Origin: Prorocentrum cordatum
Taxonomy: Eukaryota; Sar; Dinophyceae; Prorocentrales; Prorocentraceae
DNA length: 64,000 nt
Reading direction: 5' to 3'
Assembly: GCA_963575745.1 (NCBI GenBank)
Contig: CAUYUJ010005669.1
Coordinates: 1,239,853-1,303,852 of the forward strand
Program-made: the position numbers and the translations under genes
Part shown: piece by piece, positions 35,021 through 46,390 of the stretch
Layout: every line of letters starts with the position of its first letter
Position numbering within the stretch: the first letter of the stretch is position 1
Notes under the pieces: model-generated
The model's input: only the letters and a program-made list of their open reading frames with translations
Database searches by the model: none
Told to the model about the DNA's origin: nothing

Positions 35021-35199
35021 CAACCCAGCTAGAAGGACAAAGCGCTGAATGTACACCGATGTGTTCGACGACTGCGTATGTAATGATGTGACGATATACA
35101 GACTGAGCCCTTCGTGAATGTCTACATGTTTTTCTGACGCCTACAAACGGCGCTGACATGTGTGAGAAAATTGTCCGCGCAGCAAAAGCCGGCGAAGCG

Positions 35200-35600
35200 T
35201 GCGGGAGCTCGCATGCTGAGACAGACTACGTCTGCAGACCGCCAGCTGCAAAAGGTTGCGAGCGGCTCTTGGAAGAGGTTTACGGAACGGAGCTACGGTG
35301 TCTGAAAACATTGGCATCGAAGCGAAGAGCCTCGGAGCCCTGCAGCCTGAGAAACACCGCAGGAACTCGCATACTGAAAAGGAATGCATTGCAAACCGCA
35401 CGCTGGGAACCCTGCAGGCTGAGAAGCACCGCAGGATGTCGCATGCTGAAAAGCACTTGTACTGCAGAGCGCAAGCTGCGAAACCTGCAGGCTGAGAAGC
35501 ACCGCAGGAACTCGCATGCTTTCGAACACTACTGCTCGAGACCGCAGCTGGAGAGCGGCAGACCGCAGTCTGAGAAGCACCGCGGGCAGGGAGACTTGCA
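35200..35600. repeat. ~73-bp tandem repeat carrying the 19-bp GCAGGCTGAG motif
   Basis: Units start near 35342, 35414, 35487 and 35565 (73, 73 and 78 bp apart), with diverged units back to about 35200. Each begins with GCAGGCTGAGAAGCACCGC or a variant and continues CAGGAACTCGCATGCTGAAAA. The array lies directly 3' of the pseudogene on its coding strand. Confidence 0.85.
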
Positions 35601-37327
35601 AAACTCAGATGTCCTGATCGTCTTGGAGGAAGTCACGCCAGTCCGGCGGCTGCCAAGAATCGATGATGCTCCTGGAGCCACCGCCCGTGCTGCCGCCGAT
35701 GTCCAGGTAGTCGCCATCGGCCCTGAACAGACGGCCGTGCCCCAACGCCAGAAACGCTTGGTTGCGGATTTGAAGCAGCGCTCCGCTCTCAAACATCTGC
35801 AACACGTCCAGCTGCCTGCGCGCGAAGTTCGGCTTTGCCTGGCCAGCCTGGGCAGACAGATGGAGGGAAAGCCGCTCCCCCTCGTTGTAGCGCGCGATGG
35901 CCTCGGCCTTCTGGTGGCGCAGCCGGCGCCGCTGTTGCCGCAGAGCTTCCTCGGGAACTGCTGCATCACGGCCCTCACAGTGATCAGCTTGCAACGCTTG
36001 CGTTAGCCAATCAACGTCGAAGCGCCCTGAGAAGGCCAGCACCTCCCAGATCTGTTTGGTACCGGCCACACGTTGCAAATGGCGATGCCACCGCTTACGC
36101 TTCTGGTCTTTCACAAACTAGGCGACGCTACCCAGACCTGCACCCTTGGCCTGGCCACCTTTTCCCGCAGGCTGAGAAGCACCGTGAGAACCTTTCTTAC
36201 CGCCTGGCCCTTTGTTAGGACCCTGCGGAACCGCATGGCCCCCTTGTGGCGCAGACTTGCCTCTCGCTTATCCCTTTTCGACATCCCGTTCCTGAAGCGC
36301 ACGCTGCTGCCGCGACTGCTCGTACTGGTCGCGAGCTACTCTGACCAATTCCTGGCGCTCAGGCTCCGTGAGAACGTAGCGCATGTCGTCGATGTTCTTG
36401 CTCCGCAGAAAGTCATGTCGAAGCTTAAGGTCAGAGAGAATGGCTCGGCCAGTCTCCTCCTGAGACGCAAAGGCCGCGTCATATTCCGAGCCAGGCTGAG
36501 GAGCGCCAGCTGGATTAGTGTCCGCTGGCTCCGTGGACTTCCTCTTTTTGAAAAGCAAGAGACTGAGATGATGGAGGACTTTCGGATCGTACACCTCGTC
36601 GTACCTGTCGTCCCAAAGCTGCCTCAGCTCCCTGTGCAAGTCGTCCGCGCGATTCTGAACGACATCCTCGACGTAGTCGGGATCACCCGGTGAAGTCGGT
36701 GAAAGCGGAGGAGTAGAACTCGGCGACCGATCCCAATGCACAGAAGACTCGGCGTCCGCCTGTACGCTGACGTCGGCGTCGGAGTCGTTTTCGACGACAA
36801 TCTTCCGCCTCTTGCTCTCCCCAGGCTGAATAGCACCAGGGAGAGTGAGCACAACCGCCACCGCATCGTGTGCGTCGTTGCGCAAGCCACGATCCGTAAA
36901 AGACGCGCCAACGGCAATGGAGCAGAAACGGGCGACTGCTCCGCAGACCGCGACGTGGTCGCCTTTGAGGTCGGCCGGAGTGGCATGGACCTCCCAGAGC
37001 TTCACGTCGTTCTGCTGGCGCTGGTAAGCCTCCCGCGCCTCCTGGAAAGTGAGGTTGTCGTCGCCGACTACAAGCAGAACGACTGCCTGGCACAGATTCT
37101 CAAGAATCTTTCCCAGGCAGTCCAGGTGCAAGCGGAGATTGCGAACTGTCCGCTTTCGAGTCTGGATGGTCGGCGGTTTCTTGCCGCACACGATGTGCAT
37201 GTTGGCGATCACCACGTGGAACTAGTCATGGCCTGGTTTGTTCACCTCAAAATGTGCAATAACAGCATCAATATCTCGGCCGCTAGGAGGCCTGTAAACT
37301 TTGCTGTCTTCGCACAGAGTCAGTTCC

Positions 37328-37346
37328 GCAGGCTGAGAAGCACCGC
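37328..37346 (-). repeat. 19-bp motif inserted in frame in the EEP domain
   Basis: GCAGGCTGAGAAGCACCGC on plus, read as GASQPA on minus between TLWGFR and LTLCEDSK. Exact copies also at 35414-35432, 35487-35505, 37660-37678 and 37687-37705; variants at 35342, 35565 and 36167. Confidence 0.9.
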
Positions 37347-37659
37347 GGAACCCCCAGAGAGTCAAGTAGTTGTCGACCTCCAAGAAGCGAATGCCATCAC
37401 CGAAAGGCTTACTGAGGATCTCTGTCACGTTGATACCTGCTCGGCGAAAGCCTTCACGGAACGCACCGACCTCGCAGCCACAGACCATATCAGCATCAGC
37501 GGTCTCCACTATCGTGGCGCACACCCTTCCGAAGTTAGCGCAGTGAGTGCCGCCTGCTTACCAGTCATCATGCCCTGCTCGAACCCGAAATTGAACGAGG
37601 CGACCGTGAAAGACGCAGGCTGCCCAGCGCCAGAGCCAGGCGTCTGTCCACCTTCCTCC

Positions 37660-37705
37660 GCAGGCTGAGAAGCACCGCGAGGCGGCGCAGGCTGAGAAGC
37701 ACCGC
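37660..37705 (-). repeat. Two tandem copies of the 19-bp motif
   Basis: Copies at 37660-37678 and 37687-37705, 27 bp apart, reading GASQPAPPR and GASQPAEEG in frame near the N-terminus of the pseudogene. Confidence 0.9.
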
Positions 37706-37904
37706 GAGGCGGCGACACTTCGGACGAGCCTCGCGGAGCAGAGGCTGCGGATGAACGTTGGGTATGGGGGTACGGCCAGGGAAACGCCATTGCAATCGAA
37801 ACTGAGTGGACTGCAGTGAGTGAATGCAGTGGCACGATTGAATGCAGTGGACTGCAGTGTCACTAGCAATTCCTGAACCAAACACGGCTGTGGCGGAAGA
37901 ACTA

Positions 37905-38404
37905 CGAAGCGTCTGGCTATTCAAAATGTGGCCCGGGAATGTAGTTCTGGGAACTCGAAGACCAGGAAGTGGCCTACAGTTGGCTCCGGGCATCCAAAAT
38001 GTGGCCCGGGAATGGAATTCTGGGAACTCGAAGAGCACGAAGTGTATGACTGTTGCATCCGCCCTCCAGAATGTGGGCCCGGAAATGGCTTCTGGGATGT
38101 CGAAAAGAGAGCGGAGTGTGTGACTGTTGCAATCCAGGTATATTCTAAAATGTGGCCCGGAAAGAGCGTTCTGGGGATTCTCGAATCGTACGAAAGTTGT
38201 GACTGTTGCATCCTTGTATTCAGAATGTGGCCTGGGAATGGAGTTCTGGAAAGTCGAAGAGCACGAAGTGTGTGACTGTTGGTGAAAAACGAGCCCGGCA
38301 CCCTGCCGCCCGGCAACTCCCCAACACCTGCCCGGACCCCCCTGTGGAGTGATCTGTGAGCTCTTTTGAGACCACTAGAAACCTATCAGTCTTCGCTGTT
38401 AGGT
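37905..38404. repeat. Right direct repeat: 74-bp array plus 124-bp tail
   Basis: Same organisation as 34001-34535, with several small insertions in the array (about 38130-38215), while the tail 38281-38404 is nearly identical to the left copy. The block between the two repeats is about 3.4 kb and holds the EEP-type pseudogene. Confidence 0.9.
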
Positions 38405-38474
38405 TAAAAACAACTCCAGGAAGGGCACTTCAATTCAAAACAAAAAAAAAACAACGTGCCCCGAATAGGGGGGG

Positions 38475-38955
38475 GATCAGCATCATAATTACTCTTCCGA
38501 ATTGAAAATTCAACAGCACCAGCAACAGCGACAACTACAACCACCACCACCACCACCACCACGACGAAAACGACGACGACGACAATAACAACGACAACAA
38601 CACCAACATCAACACCGACACCAACACCAACACCACCAACATCACTGCCACCACCACCAACAACAACAACAGCAATAACAACAACACCAATACCATCACC
38701 AACAACAACAACACCATCACCAACACCAACACCAACACCAACACCAACATCAACACCGCCACCACCAACAACACCAACAACAACAAACCACCACCAACAA
38801 CACCAACCACCACAACGACAACAAACAACAACAGCAACAACAACACCAACAATAACAACAAAACCCACAACAACACCAACAACACCACCAACAACAACAA
38901 CAACCACAACAACCACAACCACAACCACAACCACAACCACAACAACAACAATAAT
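38475..38955. repeat. Left-end motif plus CAA/CCA triplet tract
   Basis: GATCAGCATCATAATTAC (left-end motif, 38475-38518), then about 430 bp of CAA, CCA and CAC triplets. Confidence 0.9.
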
Positions 38956-39900
38956 TTTAAGACTGTTCGCCCTTATATGTTCGAGTGTCCAATAACGCGT
39001 ATTTCCCAAATCCTCGATACCCGCCCTCTTCGTCTTCGGTCGAACCCCTTTTGGGGGGTATACCTTTCTTCCCTGCAGGCCAGGCCCCGGCAAGCGGCGG
39101 GGCGGCCGCGGACCGTCGGCCTGGCAAGCGGCAGCGCTGATCGGCGGGGCGGCCGCGGACCGTCGACCCGACCCCAAGAGGGACGGAGAGGGGACCGACC
39201 ACGACGACGACGACGACGACGACGACGTCGAAGACGACGGCGACGACGACGACGGCGACGACGAGCGAAAGCGAGAGCGACATAGAACGATAGCAGGGCC
39301 ACGAAGGACACGAAGTAGGCCACGAAGGGCGACAGCGGGGACAGGAAGGGAATGCGTATGGGGCCACGAAGAGCGCGAACGAGCGGGGCCCACGAAGGGC
39401 AGATAATGCGCGGCCACAGAAAACAACCATAGGGGCCACTGAGGGTAGCAACTGGGCCACGTAGGACAGTGAGGGGGACACAAATGGCGACAGCGGGGCC
39501 ACGAAGGGCATGCACATGGGACCACAACGGGCGCGACTCCGACTCCTGGGTGCCTGGGTGTCGGGAGCGCGGCGCTCGGGCAAATTGCAGGAAATTTCAA
39601 CGCAAGGCCCTACTTCAGTTACTTGCAAGCGAGTCTCCAGCGAGAGCGCGACTCCAGAGCGCCGGGAGAGCGATTCCTGAATGAATTGAAGGAAGTCCCA
39701 AGCGAGAGCGCGATTCCTGAACAAAATGCGAGGAAGTCTCGGGCGGGAGCGGGGGTCCTGGCTAAATTGTAAGGAAGTCTCAGGCGGGAGCCGTTGTTGT
39801 TTTAACCCGGGGGCCAGGGGCCCAGTTTGAGCAGGAAGACTTTCCCTGACAAAAAACAGGGTGCGAGCGTCGAGGGGCACACTTTGATCGAGAAAAAAAT
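38956..39900. mobile_element. Body of composite dispersed repeat, copy 2
   Basis: Same order as 13816-15020: CTGTTCGCCCTTAT and CTCGATACCCGCCCTCTTCG (38960-39045), triplets (GAC, 39200-39260), GGGCCACGAAGGGC minisatellite (39290-39540), GCGAGAGCGCGATTCCTGA (39700), GGGAGCCGTTGTTGTT (39788) and TTTCCCTGACAAAA (39840). Confidence 0.7.
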
Positions 39901-39917
39901 ATGCACCGGTCGGGGGG

Positions 39918-39960
39918 GATCAGCAATAATTATTCTTTAGAAATGAAAATTCAACAGCAC
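39918..39960. repeat. Left-end motif without triplet expansion
   Basis: GATCAGCAATAATTATTC and TTCAACAGCAC as at the other sites, but followed by ordinary sequence instead of CAA triplets. It may represent the unexpanded state. Confidence 0.75.
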
Positions 39961-40159
39961 ACGCCCGCCGTGCTTTTCTTTGAGCGCGACGCGGGGTCAC
40001 GGGGGGCAAGGCGAGGAGAAGGCGGCGCGCGGGCGGCTCGCAAGGCGCGTCCTCCCCGCGCAGCGAGCCGAGGCAGCTGTGCGCCAGGAGGCCCTGGCGC
40101 GGGAGGGCGGGGGGCGGCGGGCCCCCTCTGCGCTGGCGGGCGCCCCGGAGGGCGAGCCT

Positions 40160-40550
40160 GGCGAGGGGGAGGAGGAAAGAGGAGGAGGAGGGGGAGGAAG
40201 AGGAGGAGGAGGAGGAGGAGGGAGGAGGAAAGAGAGGAAAGGAGGAAGAGAAGGAGAAGGAGAGGAAAGGAGGAGGAGAAAAGGAGGAGGATGAGAAAAG
40301 GAGGAGGAGGGTCGGAGGAGGAGGGACGACGACGACGACGACGAGAAGGAGAAGGAGAAAGGAGGAGGAGGAGGAGGAGGAGGAGGAAAGAGAGGAGGAG
40401 GAGGAGGAGGAGGAGGAGGAGGAGGAGGAAGAGGAGGAGAACGACGAGAAGGAGAAGGAGGAGGAGGAGGAGGAGGAGTCGGAGGAGGAAAGAGAGGAGG
40501 AGGAAGAGGAGGAGGAGGAGGAGGAGGAGGAGGAGGAGGAGGAAGGCTGC
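40160..40550. repeat. GGA triplet purine tract
   Basis: About 390 bp of A and G on plus, with only GAC-type interruptions (40326-40345). It gives long poly-Arg, poly-Glu and poly-Ser frames on both strands. Confidence 0.95.
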
Positions 40551-40899
40551 ATGCGGGGTCCGCATCCCCCGCACGCGGAGGGGGGGACCGCCTCATCCCG
40601 GCGGCGGGCGACCCGGAGGCCTGGAGGCCCGGAGGTCCCGAGGCCCAGAGACTGAGGCGGTGACTGCCAACGCGCCTCGAGGGCGGCCCGCGTGCCGCGC
40701 GGGCCCCGAGACAGGCGGCGAAGAAGCGCTCTGCCTTGCCGACGCGCGCTGCTGCAGTGCCAGGGCCTGACGTTTACTCGAGTGCTCTAGTCGAAGGTGC
40801 AGCTTCGTCGTTCACATGTGCCTAACGCAAAATGATCCTGGCGAAGGGCCCAAGCAAATGCAGTTGTGAGTACCGTCGTTGCGGGTATCGCCTTCGGGG
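40551..40899. other. No recognised gene
   Basis: GC-rich sequence (GGAGGCCTGGAGGCCCGGAGG-like runs) then ordinary sequence. Confidence 0.4.
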
Positions 40900-41570
40900 G
40901 ACCTCCTCATGGAGCCATGAAGCATGCGAAGGGTGTGCGGATGTGGGGCAAGGCCGCCATGCGGGCGCTGCCACTGGAGCCTTAGGCGGAACCCACTACG
41001 GGGCCGCGAAACGTGCGAGGGGTGCGCCGCAATGGGGCGGGGCCGCCACTGGGGCCTTCGGTGGAGCTCCCGATGGGGCAACGAAGCGCTGTTCTGGGTG
41101 GGGAAAACGCATGCGAACACCGCCACTGGGGCCTTCGGTGGAGCTCCCCATGGGGCCACAAAGAGCTGTGCCGGGTGGGGGAAACGCGAACGCCGCCACT
41201 GTGGCCTTCGGTGGACCTCCCTATGGGGGCCACGAAGCGCTGCACTGGGCGGGGGCTGCATGCGAACACCGCCACGGGGGCCTTCGGTGGAGCTTCCTAT
41301 GGGGCAACGAAACGCCATACTGGGTGGGGGAACCGCATAAAACACCGCCACTGGGGCCTTCGGTGGAGCCCCCTATGGGACCACGAAGCGCTGCACTAGT
41401 CGGGGGGACAGCATGCGAGCTCACAGGGGCCTTCGGCTGAGCCACCCATGGGGACACGGAGCGCTGTACTGGGTGGGGGGAGCACATGCGAGCTCAGCGA
41501 CTGGTGCCTTCGGTGGAGCGCCTTCACTTGGGGCCACGAGGCGCTGTACTGGGTGGGGGAGACGCATACC
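40900..41570. repeat. ~75-bp tandem repeat, 7-8 units
   Basis: GCCTTCGGTGGAGC-like landmark at 41057, 41129, 41204, 41280, 41355, about 41430 and 41507. Units include GGGGC(C/A)ACGAAGCGCTG and a TGGGTGGGGG patch. Long ORFs on both strands follow from the period. Confidence 0.9.
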
Positions 41571-41619
41571 GATGAGTGGAGGAGGGAGGAGGAGGGAGGA
41601 GGAGAGGTGGGAGACGCGG

Positions 41620-42345
41620 GGCGCTCTCTCTCTCTCTCTCTATCTTTTTTTTTTTATCTCTCTCTCTCTCTCTCTCCTTCTCTCTCTCTCTCTCTTTTCA
41701 AAGCGAGGACCCAACACCACAGGACGGTTGGGAAAAAAGGAAGAGGAAGAATATCCCCAATGAGTCCAGCGATCTGCTCGCAGCTGGCCTCCTCCTCCTC
41801 CTGCTGCTGCTGCTGCTCCTCCTCCTCCACATGCTCATCGTCGTCGTCCTCATCCTCGTCCTCGTCCTCGTCCTCGTCCTCATCCTCCTCCTCCTCCTCC
41901 TCCTCCTCCTCGGAAAGCCGAGGTGAGGAGGGGAGGCGTCCTCGTCGAAGTGATCTGCGACCCCGGGCGCCCTCTCGAACCCGAGGTCGTCGGAGCAGGC
42001 GGCCAACGGTGATCCTTCGCCCATCCCAGCCCTGGCGCCCTCCTTCTTCCCCGCTCTGATCCCCGCTCTGATGATGCTTCCCCCATTGCCCTCTACCTGC
42101 TTTCCTGCTCTGGTGCTGCTCCTCCTCCTCATCCTCCTCCTCCTCCTCCTCCTCCTCCTCCTCCTCCTGCTCCATTCTGCCCCTCCTCCTCCTCCTTCTC
42201 CTGCTCCTCCTCCTCCTCCTGCTGCTCCTCTTCCTCCTCCTCCTCCTCCTCCTCTTCCTCCTCCGCCCTCCACCATGATCCTCTCTCATCCATGATCCTC
42301 CTCCTCGCCCCTCCTCCTCCTACTCCTCCTTTTTCCCCTCCCCCC
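41620..42345. repeat. CT run and CCT triplet tracts
   Basis: CT dinucleotides (41620-41695), CTC/CTCGTC triplets (41785-41922) and CCT triplets (42115-42345), separated by short ordinary stretches. Confidence 0.9.
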
Positions 42346-43030
42346 GTCCCTCACATCCTCCTCCCACTGGAAGAAATAAGGAGACGCAGGGCAGATGAAG
42401 AATGACAAGGCAAGGAGAGATGGAGCGAGGGAGGAACAGCGGAGGGGAGGAAAGGAGGAGGAGGAGGAGGAGCGCGATGACATCGAAGAGCTCTCGAGCC
42501 GTGACGACGACATTCGCTCACGCTGCCTGGCCCTCGAACAATCCGGAAGACGCCTAGACTCGAGCGGGCGTCCCCGCCCCGCTTCCTCCTCTGACAGTGT
42601 ACCGCCCCCTCCCTTTCCCATCGCCGCCCCTCTCGACGCATCCCTCCCTCCTCTGTGTGCTCTGTGCGTCTGCCGCGCGGTCGTCTTGGCCTCCTTGTCG
42701 CTCCACGCTGCCTCCTCGCTCCCACTGCCTTCCAGTCCCGGCTGGATGATGTCACATCCCACCTCACCGTAACCTCGACTATCCACCGCTCTCCCAAGCC
42801 ATGCGTGCCTGGATGGTTATGGCTGCTGGCTGTGGCGTGGCCCTACGTTGTAACTGAGTGCACCGGCGAGCTAGGCGCGCGCGCGCGTTCCGCTGTTATC
42901 CGGCTTCCTACGCCTCGCTGCCGCGCGCAGGGCCGCGATGCGCAGAAGTGTGTCTGCCGCGCGCGCGGGCCCGCGGAACTATCGGACGCCCTGACTGCTC
43001 TGCTCGGGCCGCGACGCTCAAACAATGTCT
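42346..43030. other. No recognised gene
   Basis: Mixed sequence with a GGAGGA patch (42420-42475). No domain recognisable on either strand. Confidence 0.4.
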
Positions 43031-43071
43031 AGGTGTGCGTGTGTGTGTGTGTATGTGTGTGTGTTTGATTG

Positions 43072-43133
<62 letters not shown>

Positions 43134-43170
43134 ACTGTTTGTCTAACTGTCTGTCTGTCTCTCTCTGTCC
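43031..43170. repeat. GT and CTGT microsatellites
   Basis: GT run (43033-43062) followed by a long CTGT tetramer run (43074-43170). Confidence 0.97.
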
Positions 43171-43314
43171 ACTCGGCTTGAGCGACCGCTCGCCGGCGCC
43201 CCACTCCTCCTCGTCCTCCTTCCTCCTCGGCATCTCCTCGGCGACTGTCTGCTCTCTCTGTCCTCCTTGCTTTCACCTCTCTCGCACGCCCTGCATGCGC
43301 TGATGAATTCTGAT

Positions 43315-43565
43315 GGCAGCAACGGGTTCAATAAGTGAGCACTGGTTTCAATTACTGATAACACTGGTTCCAATAACTACGAACACCGATTTCAATAATT
43401 ACGAACACTGGCTTCAACAAACAGAAACTCTTGTTTCAATAACCACGAACACTGGTTCCAATAACTACGAACACTATTTTCAATTACTACGAACACTGTT
43501 GTCAATAACTGCAAATATTGGTTTCAATAGCTACGAACATTGGTTTAAAGAACTACGGACACGGA
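43315..43565. repeat. 24-bp tandem repeat
   Basis: About ten units of CAATAACTACGAACACTGGTTT type with substitutions. AT-rich relative to surroundings. Confidence 0.9.
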
Positions 43566-43920
43566 TCCGATCTCCCGGTTCGTTGTTCTTGTCAATTGTT
43601 TTTGTTATTTTGGGCTTCCCGGGAGGCCTTTCCAGGCCGCGGTGCCGTCTAAAAACAGCTCGCGCTGAAGAAAAGCCAGGCCCAGGGACAATGTCGGTGC
43701 ATTGGATCGTGATGTTGCACGTGCCTGTTGTGTTCGGCGGCATGTTGTCTGCGTTAGACAAGTACGTATGCATTATTCGGGGAAGGCATCCTCCCCGACC
43801 ACGCTGCAGAATTCCATGATGCGCACTGGCTTGTCATCGTCGAAATTTGCACGAATGAGTGTTCGGCACTTCCAACAAGAGCGGGGATACGAATCGCACC
43901 CCTCTGTACGTATCTCCATC
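43566..43920. other. No recognised gene
   Basis: Ordinary-complexity sequence without a recognisable coding segment. Confidence 0.4.
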
Positions 43921-44810
43921 TCCTATTCCTCCTCCCCCTCCTCCTTTCTCCTCCCCCTCCTCCTTTCTCTTTGCCCTCCTCCTCCTCCTCTTCTTCTCCC
44001 TCATGCTCCCTGTCGACATGGAGGCGGCCAACCTGCACGGGCCCCCCGCTCCCACGAAAGGAGGGAGGCAGGAGAAGGGAGCGGGGAGGGACGGAGGAGC
44101 AAGGGACGAGGGAGGGAGGAACGAGGAATGAGGGAGGGAGGCAGGGGGGAGGGAAGAGGGAGGGAAGATGGAGGGAGGCAGGCAAGGAGGGAGGGAGGAG
44201 GCAGGGGGGAAGGAGGGAGGGAACAGGGGAGGGAGGGAGGACGGAGGGACGCGGAAGGGAAGCCCTGCGGGGGGCAGGAGGGAGGGAGGGAGGAACGAGG
44301 GAGGACAGGAGCGAGGCAGGGAGGCAGGCTGCGAGGAGGAACGAGGAGGGAGGCCAGCTGCGAGGAGGCGCGAGGAGGGCGAGACGGCCTGCGCCGCTGC
44401 CGCCTGCCGTCCCCCCCCCCCCCCCCCGCCCCTGTCCTTCGGAGACGCTGTCGCAGGGGGTCAGCCTGCGACAGCCCGCGCGCTCTGCCCGTCCGCCCTC
44501 CCCGCGCGCTCGGGCTCCTCCTCCCTCCTCCTCCTCCTCCTCCTCCTCCTCCTCCTCCTCCTCCTCCCCCGTCTCCCTCGTATCCTCCTCCTCCTCCTCC
44601 TCCTCCTCCTCCGTCTCCTCTGTCCTCCTCCTCCTCCTCCGTCTCCTCGTGTCCTCCTCCTCCTCCTCCTCCTGCTCCTCCTCCTCCTGCTCCTGCTCCT
44701 CCTCCTCCTCCTCCTTCTCCTCCTCTTCCTCCTCCGTCTCCTCGTATCCTCCGCCTCCTCCTCCGCCTCCTCCTCCTCCGCCTTCTCCTCCTCCTCCACT
44801 CCTCTCTCTT
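43921..44810. repeat. Strand-switching pyrimidine/purine block
   Basis: CCT-rich (43921-44000), then GGGA purine repeats (44055-44375), then CCT triplets (44515-44810) on the same strand. Long ORFs across it are compositional. Such purine-pyrimidine switches allow hairpin or triplex structures. Confidence 0.9.
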
Positions 44811-44894
44811 ACAAACAACGTATCCCTGCCACACCGCGAGGCCGGTCAAACGGGCGGGCCAGGCGTTTCGCCTGAAACTTCCTCACCACTTATG

Positions 44895-45345
44895 GCCATG
44901 AAACTTAACATTGGCAACAGTCTCACATATGGAAGGCGGGTGGTTTTGAAAATGCAGCTCGCCTCAGCGTCGCGCACATTCGTTTTAAACATGTGTAAGG
45001 AGTTTCCCGGATTGAGGGCGGGTGGTTTTCAACATGCGGCTCTCGCCTTAGCGCCGCGCACATGCGTTTTCAACATTTGGAAAAAACTCCACGGATCGAG
45101 GGCGGGTGGTTTTCAAGATGTGGCTCTCGCCTTGGCACCGCGCACGTTCGTCTAAATCAATTGCAAGAGTTTCACGGGTTGAGGGCGGCTAGTTTTCAAA
45201 ATGTGGCTCTCGCCTCAGCGCCGCGCACACTAGTTTGAAACATTGCAAGAGCTTCACGGGTTGAGGGCGGTTCGTTTTCAAACTGTGGCTCTCGCCTGAG
45301 CGTTGTGCGCATCCTTCTCACAACTTGCAAAGGGTTTCACGGATT
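44895..45345. repeat. ~84-bp tandem repeat, 5 units (locus 2)
   Basis: Same family as 32290-33590: TTCACGG(A/G)TTGAGGGCGG, GTTTTCAA and CTCGCCTTAGCGCCGCGCAC. Mostly the CCGCGC version. Confidence 0.9.
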
Positions 45346-45600
45346 CCTATGGTCAACGTACCAGTGATGATGCTCTGGAACGACTCAGGGTTACGAGGGT
45401 GTAACAGTTACGTTGGTCCGTGGTGTTGAAGTAACAGGAATGGCGTTCTGGCAGGATTCAGGATCATCAAGACACAACAGTCTGGTTGCTCCGTGGCATT
45501 GTAGTCCCGAGAACCATGTTGTGGCATGTGTCAGGGTCTTGAGACAGTTGTCTTCCAACGAGGCAGTTCTCCCGGTGGAAATGAACCACTGGGGGACTGC
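45346..45600. repeat. 3' flank shared with 33591-33890
   Basis: CAACGTACCAG, CAGGGTTACGAGGG, GAGACAGTTGTCTTCCAACG and GAAATGAACCACTG correspond in order to the flank of locus 1. Confidence 0.75.
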
Positions 45601-45654
45601 ACCAGCGCAGCGGGCCCACAGGCCTGTGCGGAGACGTCGCGGCCGACGCGGCCG

Positions 45655-45825
45655 ATGCCACTCCTCCTCGTCCTCCTCCTCCTCGTCCTCGTCCTCGTCC
45701 TCCTCCTCGTCCTCCTCCTCCTCCTCCTCCTCCTCCTCCTCCTCCTCCTCCTCCTCCTCCCCCTCCCCCTCCCCCTCCCCCTCTTCCTCCTCCTCCTCCT
45801 CCTCCTCCTCCTCCTCCTCCTTCAT
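45655..45825. repeat. CCT triplet tract
   Basis: Pure CTC/CCT with GTC variants. The long plus-strand ORF crossing it (poly-Ser) is not a gene. Confidence 0.95.
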
Positions 45826-46390
45826 GGAGCAGAAGAGGGGAAGGAGGAGCAGGAGGAGGGCCACGCGCGGGACGGAGCGCAGGAGGGAGGACGTCGGAGC
45901 GCCCTCGCCGAGAGGGGGGGGGGACGGTCGGCCGCGCGCAGGGGACGGAGCGGCCCGTCTGCGAGATGGCCGGAGAGGCGCGCAACGCCCCGACAGGCGC
46001 GGCACGCACAGTCGGCCCGTGTGTGCGCGCGCGCAGCGACACCGCGGATGGGCGCGTGCGGGTTTCGTGGCTTCGTGGTGCGGTGGGCACGGCGAGCGAC
46101 GTCGAGACGCACGACCTCAGACAAACCACCGAGCATGCGGCCGCCACGCCGCGATCTCCTCTGCGCCATGGCCAGGAGCGGAGGCACAAGAGCGGAGGCA
46201 CTGGAGAGTCGCGCTCGGAACCAGACCATGGCTTGCAACAGCACGGCGGTCTGACAGATGGCGGGTTCTGCAGGCCGCGGACCTAAAGATGTTGCCATCT
46301 CTTTCCGCGCACGCTCTTCTGCCGCCGCCTGCCGCCAGGTTCCGCCGGCTTCCGCGGGCGGAGGCGGCCTCGGCTTGCTTCCGACTGACT
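45826..46390. other. No recognised gene
   Basis: GC-rich, open on both strands, no domain resemblance. Confidence 0.4.

Larger units (their letters stand above)
35605..37835 (-). pseudogene. Endonuclease/exonuclease/phosphatase-fold protein pseudogene
   Basis: Read from 37835, the minus strand gives a Pro/Ser/Ala-rich N-terminus, then VASFNFGF (start of the fold), then, after a frameshift between about 37545 and 37520, ADADMVCGCEVGAFREG (metal-binding Glu), VIANMHIV (core strand), VVGDDNLT (GDxN catalytic loop) and RNDAHDAVAVVL (terminal Asp-His motif). From about 37540 to 35605 the frame is constant but has three nonsense codons: TAG 37222-37224, TAA 36268-36270 and TAG 36118-36120. The C-terminal region is charged and helical (LQEQ/RQQRRRLRHQKAE). 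Members cleave phosphodiester or phosphate bonds; the substrate here is unknown. In-frame GASQPA inserts interrupt it at 37328, 37660 and 37687. It could be a gene copy or an element-encoded endonuclease. Confidence 0.75.

Noticed and set aside
35158-36693. Plus-strand ORFs of 282 and 206 codons over the EEP pseudogene
   Set aside because: They are antisense shadows; the minus strand carries the recognisable fold motifs.
40832-41440. 202- and 179-codon ORFs on opposite strands
   Set aside because: Both lie on the ~75-bp tandem repeat and mirror each other; no conserved domain.
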